From NCBI GenBank assembly GCA_963576725.1, contig OY755243.1:79963445-80027444 (forward strand): 64,000 nt of DNA, written 5' to 3'. A model generated the notes under the pieces. That model saw nothing but the letters and a program-made list of their open reading frames with translations, searched no databases and was not told the DNA's origin. Of the stretch, positions 63,510-64,000 are shown piece by piece. The first letter of the stretch is position 1. Every line of letters begins with the position of its first letter. The position numbers were made by a program, and so were the translations under genes. This stretch comes from Azorinus chamasolen. Its lineage: Eukaryota > Mollusca > Bivalvia > Cardiida > Solecurtidae.

Positions 63510-64000
63510 TTACATTTAAAAGAATGCCTTTTATTTTCAAATAGAATAAAAAATACAAGATAGATATTAATTAAAAATTAATTAAACAATACAAAATACA
63601 CAAAATCCCCCACCCCCACACAAATTAATGACAAAGAAATAAAAGAAATAAAAATATAAAACATAATATATAATAACAAAGATAAATAGAATACAAAATA
63701 AATCGAAAAACTTCGGGGAAAACTTAGTATACTGAGCTTTTCACAACATTTATTTTATTTATTTGTTATTTCTATTTCTCTTTTTTATTATATCATGTGT
63801 TATATTTTCATTTCTGTTATTTCATTTTCTTGGTAACAATAAGGTTTATTTGTCTCACATATAAAATTTAGTATTCAAATTAATGAGAAAATCAATTTAT
63901 AAATCAATTTCACAAAATTGCGTATTTTAAAGTTCATTTATGGCACATATCTAAATTTTCAATTCTATAACTTTATTTTTTTTTTAAATTTTCAATCCTA
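63510..64000. other. AT-rich, nothing recognised
   Basis: Over 75% A/T by eye, with runs such as CCCCCACCCCCACAC (63607) and T-rich tracts. No frame, hairpin or family match. Confidence 0.5.

Larger units (their letters stand above)
61051..64000 (+). mobile_element. Possible PIF/Harbinger-like element, left part
   Basis: An abrupt border occurs inside a PalA (CTTATACAT then GGTTCACACCAACGGCGCTT). Next come about 550 bases of GC-richer repeats (AACAAAGC units to about 61360, mirrored as GCTTTGTTACG to about 61570), then the MADF gene. Harbinger elements pair a DDE nuclease with a Myb/MADF-like second ORF, which is why I suggest this class. The nuclease and the right terminus are not in the window, so it may equally be a host gene in its own island. 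Confidence 0.35.

Overview
The window is animal nuclear DNA, most likely from a bivalve mollusc. It holds the 3' half of UHRF1 on the + strand (264-5785), the 3' portion of a hydroxypyruvate isomerase gene (HYI) on the - strand (47685-58477), and an intact single-exon gene for a MADF/BESS-type DNA-binding protein (61717-63177, +). The bivalve call rests on metazoan genes with short exons and repeat-filled introns, together with repeat types that I know mainly from bivalves: Helitron/pearl-like tandem-array elements and a tRNA-derived SINE. The genus cannot be fixed by eye.

Layout: 1-6001 UHRF1 SRA end, linker and RING exons, every intron carrying transposon copies. 6001-47684 is about 41 kb of almost pure mobile DNA with two weak candidate coding exons (15382-15474 +; 20996-21133 -). 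47685-58477 is HYI, six exons, introns again full of MITEs. 58478-61050 is more MITEs. 61051-63499 is the MADF gene with its own TATA promoter and poly(A) signal, probably part of a PIF/Harbinger-like element running off the right edge. 63500-64000 is AT-rich with nothing recognised.

Repeat names used here. PalA: begins TTAACCCTTT, core palindrome GCAAACAGAG...CTCTGTTTGC, about 240 bp. PalB: begins TTAACCCATTCC, core ATTGTGATAAATAGAGCATT plus its mirror, about 220 bp. PalE, PalF and PalH: other TTAA-bounded hairpin families whose cores resemble PalA's. PalC: core TTCTCCACCAAACCCTATG. PalD: TA-flanked, ends CAGTAAAACCCCTCTAAAC. PalG and PalI: small palindromes. The TTAA-bounded families look like piggyBac-type MITEs (inference from the TTAA duplication and CCC(T/A)TT ends). 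'Helitron-like' marks elements that open with ACAAGAG and close with a hairpin plus AGCTAAAA, with 130-165 bp tandem repeats between.

Most notable: (1) tandem-array elements whose monomers carry canonical nuclear-receptor sites, including AGGTCACAGTGACCT, the consensus oestrogen response element, and a 145-bp-period DR2 array; (2) several palindrome families sharing one core architecture with the same conserved mismatches; (3) a 4.4 kb foldback element with a 9-bp target duplication; (4) a mariner relic exactly at the centre of a 390-bp-arm palindrome; (5) nested insertions whose empty sites can be read inside the window.
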